A stretch of 64,000 nucleotides of DNA, from the NCBI GenBank assembly GCA_017746715.1, contig JAGHZQ010000016.1, positions 1 through 64,000 on the forward strand, written 5' to 3'. Shown here piece after piece: positions 8,629-18,197 of the stretch. Under the pieces are notes generated by a model, which made no database searches, was not told the DNA's origin, and saw only the letters and a list, made by a program, of their open reading frames with translations. Numbering within the stretch: position 1 is the first letter of the stretch; every line of letters starts with the position of its first letter. The translations under genes and the position numbers were made by a program. The DNA is from Cyanobacteria bacterium SBLK. Its GTDB lineage: Bacteria; Cyanobacteriota; Cyanobacteriia; Cyanobacteriales; Spirulinaceae.

Positions 8629-9825
8629 ATGACAGCCGCGCCCCTCAAACACCAAAAAGCCAAAGCCTTAAAACCCGGAAGCCGCCGCCCCGCCAAAGAA
8701 CTCTGTAGCGAGTGCGGCCTTTGCGATACCTACTATATTCATTATGTAAAAGAAGCCTGTGCCTTTCTCAATCAACAAATCGCCGAATTAGAAGCAAAAT
8801 TTCACACGAAGAGTCGCGATCTCGACAATGAAAACGAACTTTATTTCGGCGTACATCAAGAGATGATAGCGGCTCGCAAAAAACAACCCATCGAGGGGGC
8901 GCAATGGACGGGAATCGTCAGTACTATTGCCTGCGAGATGCTCGATCTCGGTATGGTTGAGGGAGTGGTTTGCGTGCAGAATACCCCAGAAGATCGCTTT
9001 CAACCCATGCCCGTCATTGCCAGAACCCCCGCAGAAGTTTTAGCGGCAAAAGTCAATAAACCGACGCTTTCCCCGAATTTATCAGTTTTAGAACAAATCG
9101 AACAATCTGGCATGAAACGCTTGCTGGTTATCGGGGTAGGCTGTCAAATTCAAGCCTTGCGAGAAGTCGAGGAAAAATTGGGTTTAGAAAAGCTCTATGT
9201 TTTGGGAACGCCTTGCGTCGATAATGTCAGTCGCGAAGGATTGCAAAAATTTCTCGAAACGACGAGTAAATCCCCCGATACCGTCGTGCATTATGAATTT
9301 ATGCAAGATTTTCGCGTGCATTTCAAACATGCAGATGGGTCGATTGAAAAAGTCCCGTTTTTTGGTTTGAATACCAAGAAATTGAAAAATGTTTTTGCCC
9401 CTTCCTGTCTCAGTTGTTTCGATTATGTTAATTCTCTTGCCGATTTAGTGGTGGGATATATGGGTGCGCCTTTTGGGTGGCAATGGATTGTGGTTCGTAA
9501 CGATCGCGGTGCGGAAATGTTAGAGTTAGTTAAAGAGCAATTAGAGACTCAACCCGTATCTTCTCGAGGGAACAGAAAGCAAGCCGTACAGCAAAGCATT
9601 CCTGCTTACGAACAAGAGGTCACATTACCGATGTGGGCGGCTCAACTCATGGGGGTTGTTATTGAAAGAATCGGCCCGAAGGGATTAGAATACGCGCGCT
9701 TTTCGATTGATTCTCATTTTACTCGCAATTATCTTTACGTTCGACGCAATCATCCGGAAAAATTAGAGGAACACGTTCCTGAATTTGCACAAAAAATTGT
9801 CGGCCAATATAAATTACCCGATTAA
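8629..9825 (+). CDS. bciB: ferredoxin-dependent divinyl chlorophyllide 8-vinyl reductase (FrhB family)
   Basis: The 398-residue protein has a CSECGLCDTYY cysteine cluster at about residues 27-37, and FAPSCLSCFDY with LADLVVGYMGAPFGWQW in the C-terminal half. This is the iron-sulfur plus flavin layout of coenzyme-F420 hydrogenase beta-subunit (FrhB) proteins. Within that family the sequence and length fit the cyanobacterial slr1923/BciB type, which reduces the 8-vinyl group of divinyl chlorophyll precursors using ferredoxin. It therefore acts in chlorophyll synthesis. It sits 11 bases behind the aldolase gene, inside a polysaccharide operon, which is an unrelated context. Confidence 0.85.
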   Translation: MTAAPLKHQKAKALKPGSRRPAKELCSECGLCDTYYIHYVKEACAFLNQQIAELEAKFHTKSRDLDNENELYFGVHQEMIAARKKQPIEGAQWTGIVSTIACEMLDLGMVEGVVCVQNTPEDRFQPMPVIARTPAEVLAAKVNKPTLSPNLSVLEQIEQSGMKRLLVIGVGCQIQALREVEEKLGLEKLYVLGTPCVDNVSREGLQKFLETTSKSPDTVVHYEFMQDFRVHFKHADGSIEKVPFFGLNTKKLKNVFAPSCLSCFDYVNSLADLVVGYMGAPFGWQWIVVRNDRGAEMLELVKEQLETQPVSSRGNRKQAVQQSIPAYEQEVTLPMWAAQLMGVVIERIGPKGLEYARFSIDSHFTRNYLYVRRNHPEKLEEHVPEFAQKIVGQYKLPD

Positions 9826-9844
9826 GAACATTAGAGTATTTCTA

Positions 9845-10060
9845 AATCTTTGAGAAGAGCAATAAATCTCTCTGGGGGATTAGCCCCACTTCGGTGCTGC
9901 TCAGTGACCGCCCAGACCCCAACAGTGCGCGTTCCCTCTCTTGGTCAGCATTCCCTTGCGTCTTTCGCCGACGCGGGGTCGCACTGCCATTGGGGGACGA
10001 GATGCCTCCCCCAAACCCCCTGCATACTGTCGCCTCTGTTTTATCGTTGAGCGGGTTGCT
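9845..10060. repeat. G/C-rich spacer, possible dispersed element
   Basis: This spacer is much richer in G and C than the AT-rich genes around it. It contains a short hairpin (TGGGGGACG to CCTCCCCCA, around 9990-10016) and GGGGGATTAGCCCC near 9877. A 66-codon forward reading exists, but its translation is unlike a protein gene. It looks like an inserted non-coding repeat between bciB and the following glycosyltransferase. Confidence 0.4.
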
Positions 10061-10128
10061 AGAAAATTTTTGAAGTTTTTTCAATGTTTTAATTTATCCC
10101 GAATTTGCGTTATTTAACAGGCAAAACC

Positions 10129-11298
10129 ATGAAAATTTTATTAATTATTCATATTCCCTTAAAACGGAATTTCGGCGCATCTCGGGTACAATTAGAACTG
10201 GCGGAGGAATGGCAAAAAGAAGGACATATTATTGAAAAATTTGATGTTGAAGACGCATTCCCGCAAACAAAGTCCTCTTTTCTGGCAACACTGACGCAAC
10301 CCCATTTTTCTCAGAAAGCGATCGCTTACGTTCGCGAACATGGGTACAAGTTTGATGTTATCGACGCGCATCAGGGAAATTTGCCCGCTTCTAAAAAAAT
10401 GCTGGGATTTTCGGGGTTATTGGTGACGCGATCGGTGGGATTATTTCCTCTTTATTATCAATTGAATCGTGCTTCTTTAACAAGCGTCCCGATCGCAAAT
10501 CTCAAAGATATAAAAACTAAAATCATCAATGAATTATTAGCATGGCGCGATCGCAAGGAAGTTAAGTATTGTTTTCAAAGTTATCAAACTTGCGATTTGA
10601 TTAATCTTCCCAATGATTACGAAAGACAATATCTTGAAGAAGCACGAAGATTAGGAAACAAATGTCAGATTTTTCCTTTTGGTCTATCCCACTCCCGACG
10701 AGAAAAACTCGCCCAAATTGTTTCTTTGAGACAAAATAATGCTTCTCTCGAAAAAATTGTTTTTATAGGCACTTGGTGTTCTCGTAAAGGTGCAAAAGAT
10801 TGGCGAGAAATTATTGAGCGAGTTCGCCAAGTTTTTCCCGATGTTTCCTTTCTTTTTCTCGGGACGAAAGTGGACCGACACAAAATTTTGCAAGAATTAC
10901 AAATTGAAGGAGATGAGGCGATCGAAGTCGTTCCCAGTTATGAAACGGAAATGCTACCACAATTGTTACAAAATGCAACGATCGGAGTATTTCCCAGCTA
11001 TCTCGAAGGATTTGGATTTGCTGTCTTAGAACAGTTAGCTGCGGGGATTCCTACAGTTGCTTACGATATCCCCGGACCGCGAGATATGTTGCAACGCGTC
11101 CAAACGATCTCTTTAATAGTTAAAGTGGGAGATGTTGAGGCATTGAGTTGTAAATTAGTGGAATTGTTAAAATTACCGCTTATCGATCGCGATCGCCTTT
11201 CTCGAGAATGCCTACAAGTTGCAGAGAGCTTTTCTTGGTCTAAAATAGCTAAGGATACCCTGAACGCTTATGAGGAGGGTTTGCAAAAATTACGATGA
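10129..11298 (+). CDS. family 4 glycosyltransferase
   Basis: The ATG at 10129 gives MKILLIIHIPLKRNFGASRV, the usual first strand of a GT-B transferase. An in-frame ATG at 10105 gives a less typical start. The donor-binding half has IVFIGTWCSRKGAKDW, FLFLGTKVDR, IGVFPSYLEGFGFAVLEQL and GIPTVAYDIPGPRDML, the E-x7-E-like clamp of family 4. Length is 389 aa. The acceptor is unknown. It overlaps the next gene by four bases (ATGA), so the two are translationally coupled. It resumes the polysaccharide cluster after the G/C-rich spacer. Confidence 0.85.
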   Translation: MKILLIIHIPLKRNFGASRVQLELAEEWQKEGHIIEKFDVEDAFPQTKSSFLATLTQPHFSQKAIAYVREHGYKFDVIDAHQGNLPASKKMLGFSGLLVTRSVGLFPLYYQLNRASLTSVPIANLKDIKTKIINELLAWRDRKEVKYCFQSYQTCDLINLPNDYERQYLEEARRLGNKCQIFPFGLSHSRREKLAQIVSLRQNNASLEKIVFIGTWCSRKGAKDWREIIERVRQVFPDVSFLFLGTKVDRHKILQELQIEGDEAIEVVPSYETEMLPQLLQNATIGVFPSYLEGFGFAVLEQLAAGIPTVAYDIPGPRDMLQRVQTISLIVKVGDVEALSCKLVELLKLPLIDRDRLSRECLQVAESFSWSKIAKDTLNAYEEGLQKLR

Positions 11299-12146
11299 AA
11301 CCTTCAGAAATTCGCCTAAGTGTTGCCCTTCTCACCCGCAATCGCCCCGAGTCTTTAAAGCGCTGTTTGCAAAGTTTGCGATCGCAAAACGTAAAACCAT
11401 TTGAAGTCATTGTTTCCGATGACTCCGATCCTCAATGGGTTAAGGAAACGCGAGAGATCGCCGATCGCTGGGATTGTCGCTATATTACCGGCAGTTTGCG
11501 CGGATTGTATGCCAATCGCAATCACGCTGCACTCGCCTGTCAAGGGACGCATATTCGCACCATGGACGACGATCACGTCCTTCCCCCAGAACATTTTCAA
11601 CAGTGTTTGGAAGCGATCGCAGAAGATCCGCAAGCCATTTGGACGACAGGAGAATTAGGATATATCGACGGGAGATTTTATAAAAAAGTAGAAACCGCCA
11701 ATCAACTTTCGGCTTCTGGTGTAGGAATAGGAATTACCAATCTCGATGATAACTGGGGAATTGCCGATGGTTCTACTATTTATCCTCGCAGTATTTACGA
11801 TCGCGGTTTTCGCATGTTAGAAGATTATGGATATGGCGAAAGTTTTCTCGAATTTGGTGCTTATTTATATGCTAACGGCTTTCGCTCTCGCTGTATTGTC
11901 GGAGCGTATGTCGAACATTATGCAGAAGCTATTACCATTACCCGCCGTCCTTTAAGCATGTATGAAAGTCGCTTATATGCTAGCATTTGCTACAATCTTT
12001 ATTTTAAAAAAAATTATCCGAAATTTTTGCGCTATTTAACCTCTTATTCTCTCCGGTTAAGTCAAAAGCGAAATCTCGTTCGCTATCTTCCAGAAATCTT
12101 TGAGAAAATCAAGAAAAGATGGGGGGAGATCGAACAAAAAAAATGA
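11295..12146 (+). CDS. family 2 glycosyltransferase
   Basis: The 283-residue GT-A protein starts with IRLSVALLTRNRPESLKRC and has VIVSDDSD after the second strand, then the metal-binding RTMDDDHVLPP. The lack of a long C-terminal hydrophobic tail suggests a soluble or peripheral enzyme that adds a sugar to the growing repeat unit. A later segment, ADGSTIYPRSIYDRG, and the basic C-terminus (KIKKRWGEIEQKK) could contact membrane lipid. Both ends are coupled: the start overlaps the preceding stop by four bases, and the stop overlaps the next ATG by four. Confidence 0.85.
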   Translation: MKPSEIRLSVALLTRNRPESLKRCLQSLRSQNVKPFEVIVSDDSDPQWVKETREIADRWDCRYITGSLRGLYANRNHAALACQGTHIRTMDDDHVLPPEHFQQCLEAIAEDPQAIWTTGELGYIDGRFYKKVETANQLSASGVGIGITNLDDNWGIADGSTIYPRSIYDRGFRMLEDYGYGESFLEFGAYLYANGFRSRCIVGAYVEHYAEAITITRRPLSMYESRLYASICYNLYFKKNYPKFLRYLTSYSLRLSQKRNLVRYLPEIFEKIKKRWGEIEQKK

Positions 12147-13285
12147 AAATTTTATCAATTAGTAATTGCCCTCTCGTGGAATCTCAAGGATCCGGCTATG
12201 TCGCCGTTAATTTTTGTCGGGGATTGCGCCAACGCGGTCACGAGGTGGATAGTTTTGAACCCGATGATTACGAACCGTTGCAATTTATACGAGGAAGAGC
12301 AAACAATTATCGGATTGCTTTGGGAATGTTATTTTTTGTATTACAACAAGTTCGTAAGAAAGACTACGATTTAATTGAATTTTATGGAGGCGATTCATGG
12401 TTGGTCGTTCTTGTTTTAGCTTATTTCTGGAAAAATCGATATATATTGGTCAGTCATTCCAATGGTTTAGAAACCCAATTTATTGAGGTTATGAACCAAA
12501 ATCAATCATTGTTAGAAACTAAACGCAAATGGTATCAAATCGACCAGCGTTTCTTATTTAAAAATGCTTTTAAGTTTGTACGAGGAATTGTCGTTCAATC
12601 CGACTACGATCGCGACTATGCCTTACAACAAGGCTACGGAGACGAACAACATGTTCTCACAATTTCTTCGGGTTTATTAGACAGTTATTTGGGTTTAGAA
12701 GTAAAACTAGAGCGATCGCCTATTTTGGGATATTGCGGGTCTTGGATTCTCCGTAAAGGAATCAAAACCATACAGCAAGATATTCCCAAAATCCTCTCAG
12801 AATTTCCGCAATGTTGCTTTAAAATGATTGGAGTTGGAGAAGACTTCCACAGAGAAGATTATTTTCCGATTGAACTTTGCGATCGCATAGAAGTTATTCC
12901 TTTTGTTCGAGATAAACAAAAACTTGCTACAATTTATCAATCGATTGCCATGATGCTCGTCCCCTCAATTTATGAAAGTTTTGGCTTGGTTATTGCCGAA
13001 GCCATGGCTTGCGGTTGTGCGGTTATTGCAAGTCAAGTCGGTTTTGCGGCCAACCTGCGATCGGGAGAGGAGATTATATTATTAGATAAACTCTCTTCTC
13101 CTCATTTATACGATGCCATCAAACTTTTATTGACAAATGAATCTTTACGCCATACAATTGCGGGCAACGGCTATCAAAGAGTACAAAATTTAAAATGGGA
13201 TAAAGCCATTCAAAATCTTGAAGCTACTTATGTCAATTGGTTAGATGAAACAAAGTCGCATATTGGAGAGGAAATTAACGATTAA
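12143..13285 (+). CDS. family 4 glycosyltransferase
   Basis: The ATG at 12143 overlaps the upstream TGA and has GGGGGGAG about 15 bases ahead. The 380-residue product begins MKILSISNCPLVESQGSGY. Its C-terminal half shows ILGYCGSWILRKGIKT, FKMIGVGED, VPSIYESFGLVIAEAMACG and AVIASQVGFAANL, the nucleotide-sugar site of family 4. The N-terminal domain has YDLIEFYGGDSWLV and ILVSHSNGLE. It should be a cytoplasmic transferase in the same assembly line as its neighbours. Donor and acceptor are unknown. Confidence 0.86.
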   Translation: MKILSISNCPLVESQGSGYVAVNFCRGLRQRGHEVDSFEPDDYEPLQFIRGRANNYRIALGMLFFVLQQVRKKDYDLIEFYGGDSWLVVLVLAYFWKNRYILVSHSNGLETQFIEVMNQNQSLLETKRKWYQIDQRFLFKNAFKFVRGIVVQSDYDRDYALQQGYGDEQHVLTISSGLLDSYLGLEVKLERSPILGYCGSWILRKGIKTIQQDIPKILSEFPQCCFKMIGVGEDFHREDYFPIELCDRIEVIPFVRDKQKLATIYQSIAMMLVPSIYESFGLVIAEAMACGCAVIASQVGFAANLRSGEEIILLDKLSSPHLYDAIKLLLTNESLRHTIAGNGYQRVQNLKWDKAIQNLEATYVNWLDETKSHIGEEIND

Positions 13286-13323
13286 ATAAGTCCCAATCGC
13301 AAACAACTCAATTCTTTAGTTAG

Positions 13324-15156
13324 ATGTTATTGTTATTAATTATTTGGCTCGGTCTGTCCCTAATTTCGTGGAGTATTGGAGTTGGCATCTTATTTCATCT
13401 CGAAGGCGAATTATTGGGACAATCGGGCGATCGTGAAATTTTAGCAATATGGTTGGGACTATCGGTAATTTCAATTTCTCTATTGGGAGTTTGTTTAGTT
13501 GTTCCCTTGTCACCGGGAGTGGGATCGATCGTAGCGATCGCATTGATTATTCTCACTCGCCCTCATCGGATTATCCTTCAGAAAATCGCAACTTTTCGTA
13601 CTAGTTTTTCTTGGAAATGGGCTAGTTTTTTGGGATTGCTCGGTATTATTGTTTCTGCCTTCATCTCTCAAAAAGTTACGGCTTACGATACGGGTTTTTA
13701 TCATTTTCCAGCCATTAAATGGCTATCCGAATACGGTTTAGTTTCGGGAGTGAGTTTATTGCATTATCCCCTCGGCTATCCTTCTTCTTGGCTTGCCCTT
13801 TCCGCAGTCTTCAATGCAGGAATTTTAACCGATCGTGCGGCAACGGTAATGGGAGGATTTGCCCTTTTACTCGCCCTCTCTCAAACTGCAATTTGCGGAC
13901 AACGAATTATTGTCAAAAAGCAACAAATCAGCGATTGGTTTTTTGTGATTTCTGCATTTCTTTGTCTGCCTATCTTAACTTGGTTTCAACTTCCCATTTC
14001 TCCTTCCCCTGATGTTGCGGTTGTTATTTTGTCAACGATCGTGACTTGGACGATCCTAATCTTAAGCGAACTGCAACCTCAGAGGAAAAAACATCCTTTC
14101 GATCCCGATTTAATCCCCGTTATTTTGGCAGCAGCAGCCGTAACGAGCAAGCTGAGTGCATTACCTTTGTTTTTAATCGCAGCGCTCTTTTTTGCTTTTA
14201 ATGGCTCTTGGCAATGGAAACGCGTTTTGAGCGGTGCAATCATTGGCATTCTTTTACTTTGTCCCATGTTTTTATTTGCCACCATCGCTACGGGATGTCC
14301 GCTTTTTCCTTCGAGTTTATTTTGTTTTAATAATTTGTCTTGGTCTTTGGGAACGGAAACAGTTCGAGAAATTAGGCAAATCCTGCAAAATTGTGCGAGG
14401 TGGACTTGTCCCCCCGATGCACCGCCAAATTCTCTAGGATGGGATTGGCTCGGACATTGGCTGCAACAAGAAAAACGGGCAGTTTTTCTCATTGGATTTT
14501 CCTTTGTCTCTCTCTTAGCCTTGAAAAATAGACCGAAAATAGCCGGACAAAATTATTTAATCGGTTTGGGCATTATGGGGACGATATTTGTCATGTATGG
14601 CAGCCCTTATGTCAGAATTGGAGTGGCTTATTTTTTCATCATCCCGGCATTACTCCTCGCAACCTATTGTCACGAGCGATCGCCCAAGCAAGCTGCTGCG
14701 ATTTGGGCAATTGGAGGAACGGCTAATTTATGGCTCGATCTTTCCTTCACTTTAATATTTTTAAGCGCTTTGGCGGTCATTTTTCATATTATTGTTTGGC
14801 GATACGCTCGCACGCTCAAGGCATCATTTCTATTAGGGATTTTCTGTCTTTTCGTTGGCTTAGTTCCGCTTAGAATGTATTTAACCACAGACAAATATCA
14901 ATTTTATTGGTTATTTCCAGCGAAAATTCAAGCCATCAATTCCTCTCCTTTGCTGAAAAAGCATTCCCATAACTTCACTTATATCATGCCCGATCCGAAC
15001 TATCTTTGGGAGCGATCGCCCGGTGTTTTTACCGCAGAAGATCGTTGCTGGAATATTGAATTGCCTTGCACTCCCCAATTAACCTACCCTCATATTCGCC
15101 TGCGAAACCCCGAGCTCGGATTAGCAGGAGGATTTGCACGAATTCGCGAACCATGA
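13324..15156 (+). CDS. polytopic membrane protein, LIC_10190/GT-C-like
   Basis: The 610-residue protein is almost entirely hydrophobic spans. The first large external loop carries KVTAYDTGFYHFPAIKWLSEYG, with an Asp-x-x-x-x-His arrangement typical of GT-C-like and LIC_10190-type membrane proteins. A hydrophilic C-terminal domain (from about residue 525) includes PDPNYLWERSPG and a Cys pair (RCWNIELPC). It likely transfers sugars from lipid carriers at the outer face of the membrane, but this is inferred from the fold type and the operon. It starts 38 bases after the GT4 gene, and its stop overlaps the next start (ATGA). Confidence 0.72.
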   Translation: MLLLLIIWLGLSLISWSIGVGILFHLEGELLGQSGDREILAIWLGLSVISISLLGVCLVVPLSPGVGSIVAIALIILTRPHRIILQKIATFRTSFSWKWASFLGLLGIIVSAFISQKVTAYDTGFYHFPAIKWLSEYGLVSGVSLLHYPLGYPSSWLALSAVFNAGILTDRAATVMGGFALLLALSQTAICGQRIIVKKQQISDWFFVISAFLCLPILTWFQLPISPSPDVAVVILSTIVTWTILILSELQPQRKKHPFDPDLIPVILAAAAVTSKLSALPLFLIAALFFAFNGSWQWKRVLSGAIIGILLLCPMFLFATIATGCPLFPSSLFCFNNLSWSLGTETVREIRQILQNCARWTCPPDAPPNSLGWDWLGHWLQQEKRAVFLIGFSFVSLLALKNRPKIAGQNYLIGLGIMGTIFVMYGSPYVRIGVAYFFIIPALLLATYCHERSPKQAAAIWAIGGTANLWLDLSFTLIFLSALAVIFHIIVWRYARTLKASFLLGIFCLFVGLVPLRMYLTTDKYQFYWLFPAKIQAINSSPLLKKHSHNFTYIMPDPNYLWERSPGVFTAEDRCWNIELPCTPQLTYPHIRLRNPELGLAGGFARIREP

Positions 15157-16244
15157 AAATTATTTTACAAATTGTTCCAACTCTTCCTCCTAATGTTGAT
15201 GGATTAGCAGATTATGCTTTTAATTTAGCAAAACAATTACGGCAAGATTTTCAGATTCTAACCCATTTTATCGTGGGTAATCCTCAATGGTCTGGAGCAA
15301 GAGAAATTGATGGATTTCCAGTAACTCAACTTGAAAAACGTTCGCCGCAATCTCTAGTTTCTCAGCTCGATCGCAATCTACCAATTTTCCTCAACTATGA
15401 AGGATACGGATATGCCAAACGAGGTTATCCCCGTTGGTTGTCCCAAGGTTTAGAACAATGGAAAAAAATATCTCAGAAACCTCTTATTACCATGTTTCAT
15501 GAAGTTTATCCCTATGATTGCGGTCCTCCGTGGACGAGTTCGTTCTGGTTGTCACCATTACAAAGAAAACTAGCTGCAAAACTATTGCAAATTAGCGATC
15601 GCGCTATCACGAGCAAGCAAAGTTATGCCGATCTGCTTCAACAGTTAAGTTCCAAACAATATCGAGATCTTTTAGTTTTACCTGTTTTTTGCAGTATTGG
15701 AGAACCTAAAGAGATTCTACCATTAAAACAACGCCAGCGACGAATGATTATTTTTGGGCATTATAATAGTCGAGCCTTGGTTTACCGCAACAATTTAACC
15801 GCATTGGAAAGTATTTGTCGAGTCTTAGAGATTGAAGAAATTTATGATATTGGCGTTCCAACGGGTTTGCAATTGCCGCGAGTTAATAACACGATCGTTA
15901 CAGAAATGGGCGTAACTCCGGCATCAGAAATCTCTCAACTCATGTTAGATTCAATTGCCGGATTTTTGAGCTTTATCCCACCAGAATATTTGGCAAAATC
16001 TACAGTTTTTGCCTCCTATTGCGCTCATGGTTTAATTCCAATTTTAACAGCATCATCCCCCCCCACAGCCGATGGGTTAGAATGCGATCTCCATTACTAT
16101 TCAACCGAGCGCAATGTATCAGTTTTAACCTTCGAACGAGGTCAATATATCGCTGATTGCGCTCGCGAATGGTACGCGCGTCATAATTTACCCAAGCAAG
16201 CTGATGCGATCGCTCATCTTTTCAGCACTATTGAGAGAAATTAG
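15153..16244 (+). CDS. glycosyltransferase-like protein of the polysaccharide locus
   Basis: The start is set at the ATG at 15153, which overlaps the upstream TGA. An in-frame ATG 87 bases earlier would lie inside the previous gene. The 363 residues begin MKIILQIVPTLPPNVDGLADYA, a GT-B first strand and acceptor loop. The clear GT4 donor clamp is missing: instead there is RMIIFGHYNSRALVYRNN, DIGVPTGLQLPRV and SFIPPEYLAKSTVFASYCAHG. It resembles divergent GT-B proteins of cyanobacterial polysaccharide clusters. Whether it is catalytic is uncertain. It is followed after 23 bases by a membrane protein gene. Confidence 0.65.
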   Translation: MKIILQIVPTLPPNVDGLADYAFNLAKQLRQDFQILTHFIVGNPQWSGAREIDGFPVTQLEKRSPQSLVSQLDRNLPIFLNYEGYGYAKRGYPRWLSQGLEQWKKISQKPLITMFHEVYPYDCGPPWTSSFWLSPLQRKLAAKLLQISDRAITSKQSYADLLQQLSSKQYRDLLVLPVFCSIGEPKEILPLKQRQRRMIIFGHYNSRALVYRNNLTALESICRVLEIEEIYDIGVPTGLQLPRVNNTIVTEMGVTPASEISQLMLDSIAGFLSFIPPEYLAKSTVFASYCAHGLIPILTASSPPTADGLECDLHYYSTERNVSVLTFERGQYIADCAREWYARHNLPKQADAIAHLFSTIERN

Positions 16245-16267
16245 TTGTTGTTCATTATCTTTTTCCA

Positions 16268-18154
16268 ATGACAAATCAAAGCTCTATACGCACGTTTTTT
16301 CTTTGCGATTGTTGGATTACCTCCATTTTGAAATATTATGTTATTGCCAATTTTATTCTTATTTTAGGAGGAATTATTCTCGATTTTTTTTCGCTTTTGA
16401 ACGCGAGAGAACTTTGGATATTAATATGGGCTATTATTTTAATCCCACCGATTTTTAAAATTAAAATCCAGAGGATATCAAAAACAATTAAAAAGATAAA
16501 TACAGTTAAAAAAATATTAACTTTTTCAAATAAAAGCGAACGAATATTTATTTTTTTTACTTTAATTATTGTATTTGTAAATCTATTAACTTGTCTTTTT
16601 TTCTATGCATATAACTGGGATAGTATGTCCTATCATCTGGCTAGAGTGATGTATTTTATTCAAAATCAAAATACAGATTTTTTTAATGCGAGTTATTGGG
16701 CGCAAGTTTTTCATCCCGTATATAGTTCTTATCTTAATATTGCCTTTTTTATGTTGTTTGGTGATGAGAAGGGAATGAACTTAGTCCAATTTATAGGAGG
16801 GTGTTTTTCTGCTTTTTCTGTTTTTGGAATTGCCTTGTTTTTTAGTGAGAATATTATTCCCTCAATATTATCGGGATGCTTGTTTTTAAATTTAACGCAA
16901 GTAAACTTGCAAATGACTTCAACTCAGAACGATCTATGGATGAGCAGCTTGTTAGGGTGCAGTTTGTATTTTCTCATTTTGTTAAAAGATAAAAAATCCA
17001 TTAATTTAGTATTTTTGAGTTGTTTGGGAGTTGCGATCTCGCTAGGAGGAAAATTATCGGGTGTTTTATATATTCCTTCTATTTTAGTCCTCCTATTGAT
17101 AACGATCGAAGATCGTAAAACTCAATTCTGGTACTGTATTATTTTTGCTCTTCTTGCTTCTTTTATCTTTTTTACATCAGGATACTGGGAAAATTTGACC
17201 CATTTTGGGACGATTGCTGGGTCTCAAGAGGTAGTAGAAGAACATTCATTTAAACATTTTACAATAATAGAACGATTGCAATTTGGTGTAGAGAATACTT
17301 TTCGTTATAGCGTTCATTTCTTCTCTTTAGATGGAATGCCCGATATTGGCGTAATCAGAGAGGTTCATCGAGAAATGAAAAAAATATCTATCGCCTTCTT
17401 TCAATTACTCGGTGCTAACCTCTATAATCAAGAAGGAACAAGATCGCCTTTTGTTATTGATGGGCCTTACGCAAATGAAAATATATCCTATTGGGGAATT
17501 TTGGGTTTTCTGGTCTGGATTTCAGTCTTTTCGAGTATTTTTGTAAAGAGATTTCGGCATTTTTCTCCTCTTGCTTTTTGTGCAATTATTTTCCTACTCG
17601 CTCAATCTTTTTCTAGCCAATACGATCCTTGGAGAGGTCGCTATTTTATTGCTTGTGCAATTTTTGCCGCTCCCATTACATCTCTAGCGTTTCAACGCTA
17701 CTCCTATCACAAAATAGTAAGTTTGACATTAATTATGTTTTTAGGCTTGGGTTCATTTTCTTCTCTGACAACTCTATTTTTTAGAGGAGACCGTCCTTTA
17801 ATTCCTTATCGAGGAATGAAATCAATTTTAACGATGAATCGAATCGAACAACTCACTTCAGAACGAACCGTCTTAACTCAACCCGCGATCGCAATAACGA
17901 ATTGGATCGATCGATACCCCCATTTTCCTCTCTATACTATACTACCAGCAAATTTTCACGAATATATTTTATTCAGAGGCAATCAAGTTATTCCTCTTAA
18001 TGGAATTCTTGAATCTTTTCAAGAAAAAATGCTAACATCAATCGATTCGGGATTATTATTATACGATCGCAAAATCTATCCCGATCGCCAAGCGGAAGAT
18101 ATTCGCTTTGGTGCTAATCTTTTTGGCAGAATTATTGGGGAAGAATTACAATAA
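16268..18154 (+). CDS. polytopic membrane protein, GT-C (GT39-like)
   Basis: The 628-residue protein has a dozen or more hydrophobic spans. The first long external loop has YAYNWDSMSYHLARVMYF, the Asp-containing loop expected of GT-C transferases that use polyprenyl-phosphate sugars. A second conserved region is GCFSAFSVFG, then SGCLFLNLTQVNLQMTSTQN. The hydrophilic tail starts around residue 510. The function is probably sugar transfer on the periplasmic side during polysaccharide assembly, inferred from topology and cluster position. The gene is AT-rich, with long A and T runs, like its 3' neighbour and unlike the upstream glycosyltransferases. Confidence 0.7.
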   Translation: MTNQSSIRTFFLCDCWITSILKYYVIANFILILGGIILDFFSLLNARELWILIWAIILIPPIFKIKIQRISKTIKKINTVKKILTFSNKSERIFIFFTLIIVFVNLLTCLFFYAYNWDSMSYHLARVMYFIQNQNTDFFNASYWAQVFHPVYSSYLNIAFFMLFGDEKGMNLVQFIGGCFSAFSVFGIALFFSENIIPSILSGCLFLNLTQVNLQMTSTQNDLWMSSLLGCSLYFLILLKDKKSINLVFLSCLGVAISLGGKLSGVLYIPSILVLLLITIEDRKTQFWYCIIFALLASFIFFTSGYWENLTHFGTIAGSQEVVEEHSFKHFTIIERLQFGVENTFRYSVHFFSLDGMPDIGVIREVHREMKKISIAFFQLLGANLYNQEGTRSPFVIDGPYANENISYWGILGFLVWISVFSSIFVKRFRHFSPLAFCAIIFLLAQSFSSQYDPWRGRYFIACAIFAAPITSLAFQRYSYHKIVSLTLIMFLGLGSFSSLTTLFFRGDRPLIPYRGMKSILTMNRIEQLTSERTVLTQPAIAITNWIDRYPHFPLYTILPANFHEYILFRGNQVIPLNGILESFQEKMLTSIDSGLLLYDRKIYPDRQAEDIRFGANLFGRIIGEELQ

Positions 18155-18197
18155 GTATGAGTAATGACTGTAGAAACTTTAGATAAAATCAAAGAAA

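Noticed and set aside
14079..14492. 137-codon minus-strand frame opposite the LIC_10190-like gene
   Set aside because: Composition reflects antisense of membrane-protein codons; no known motif.
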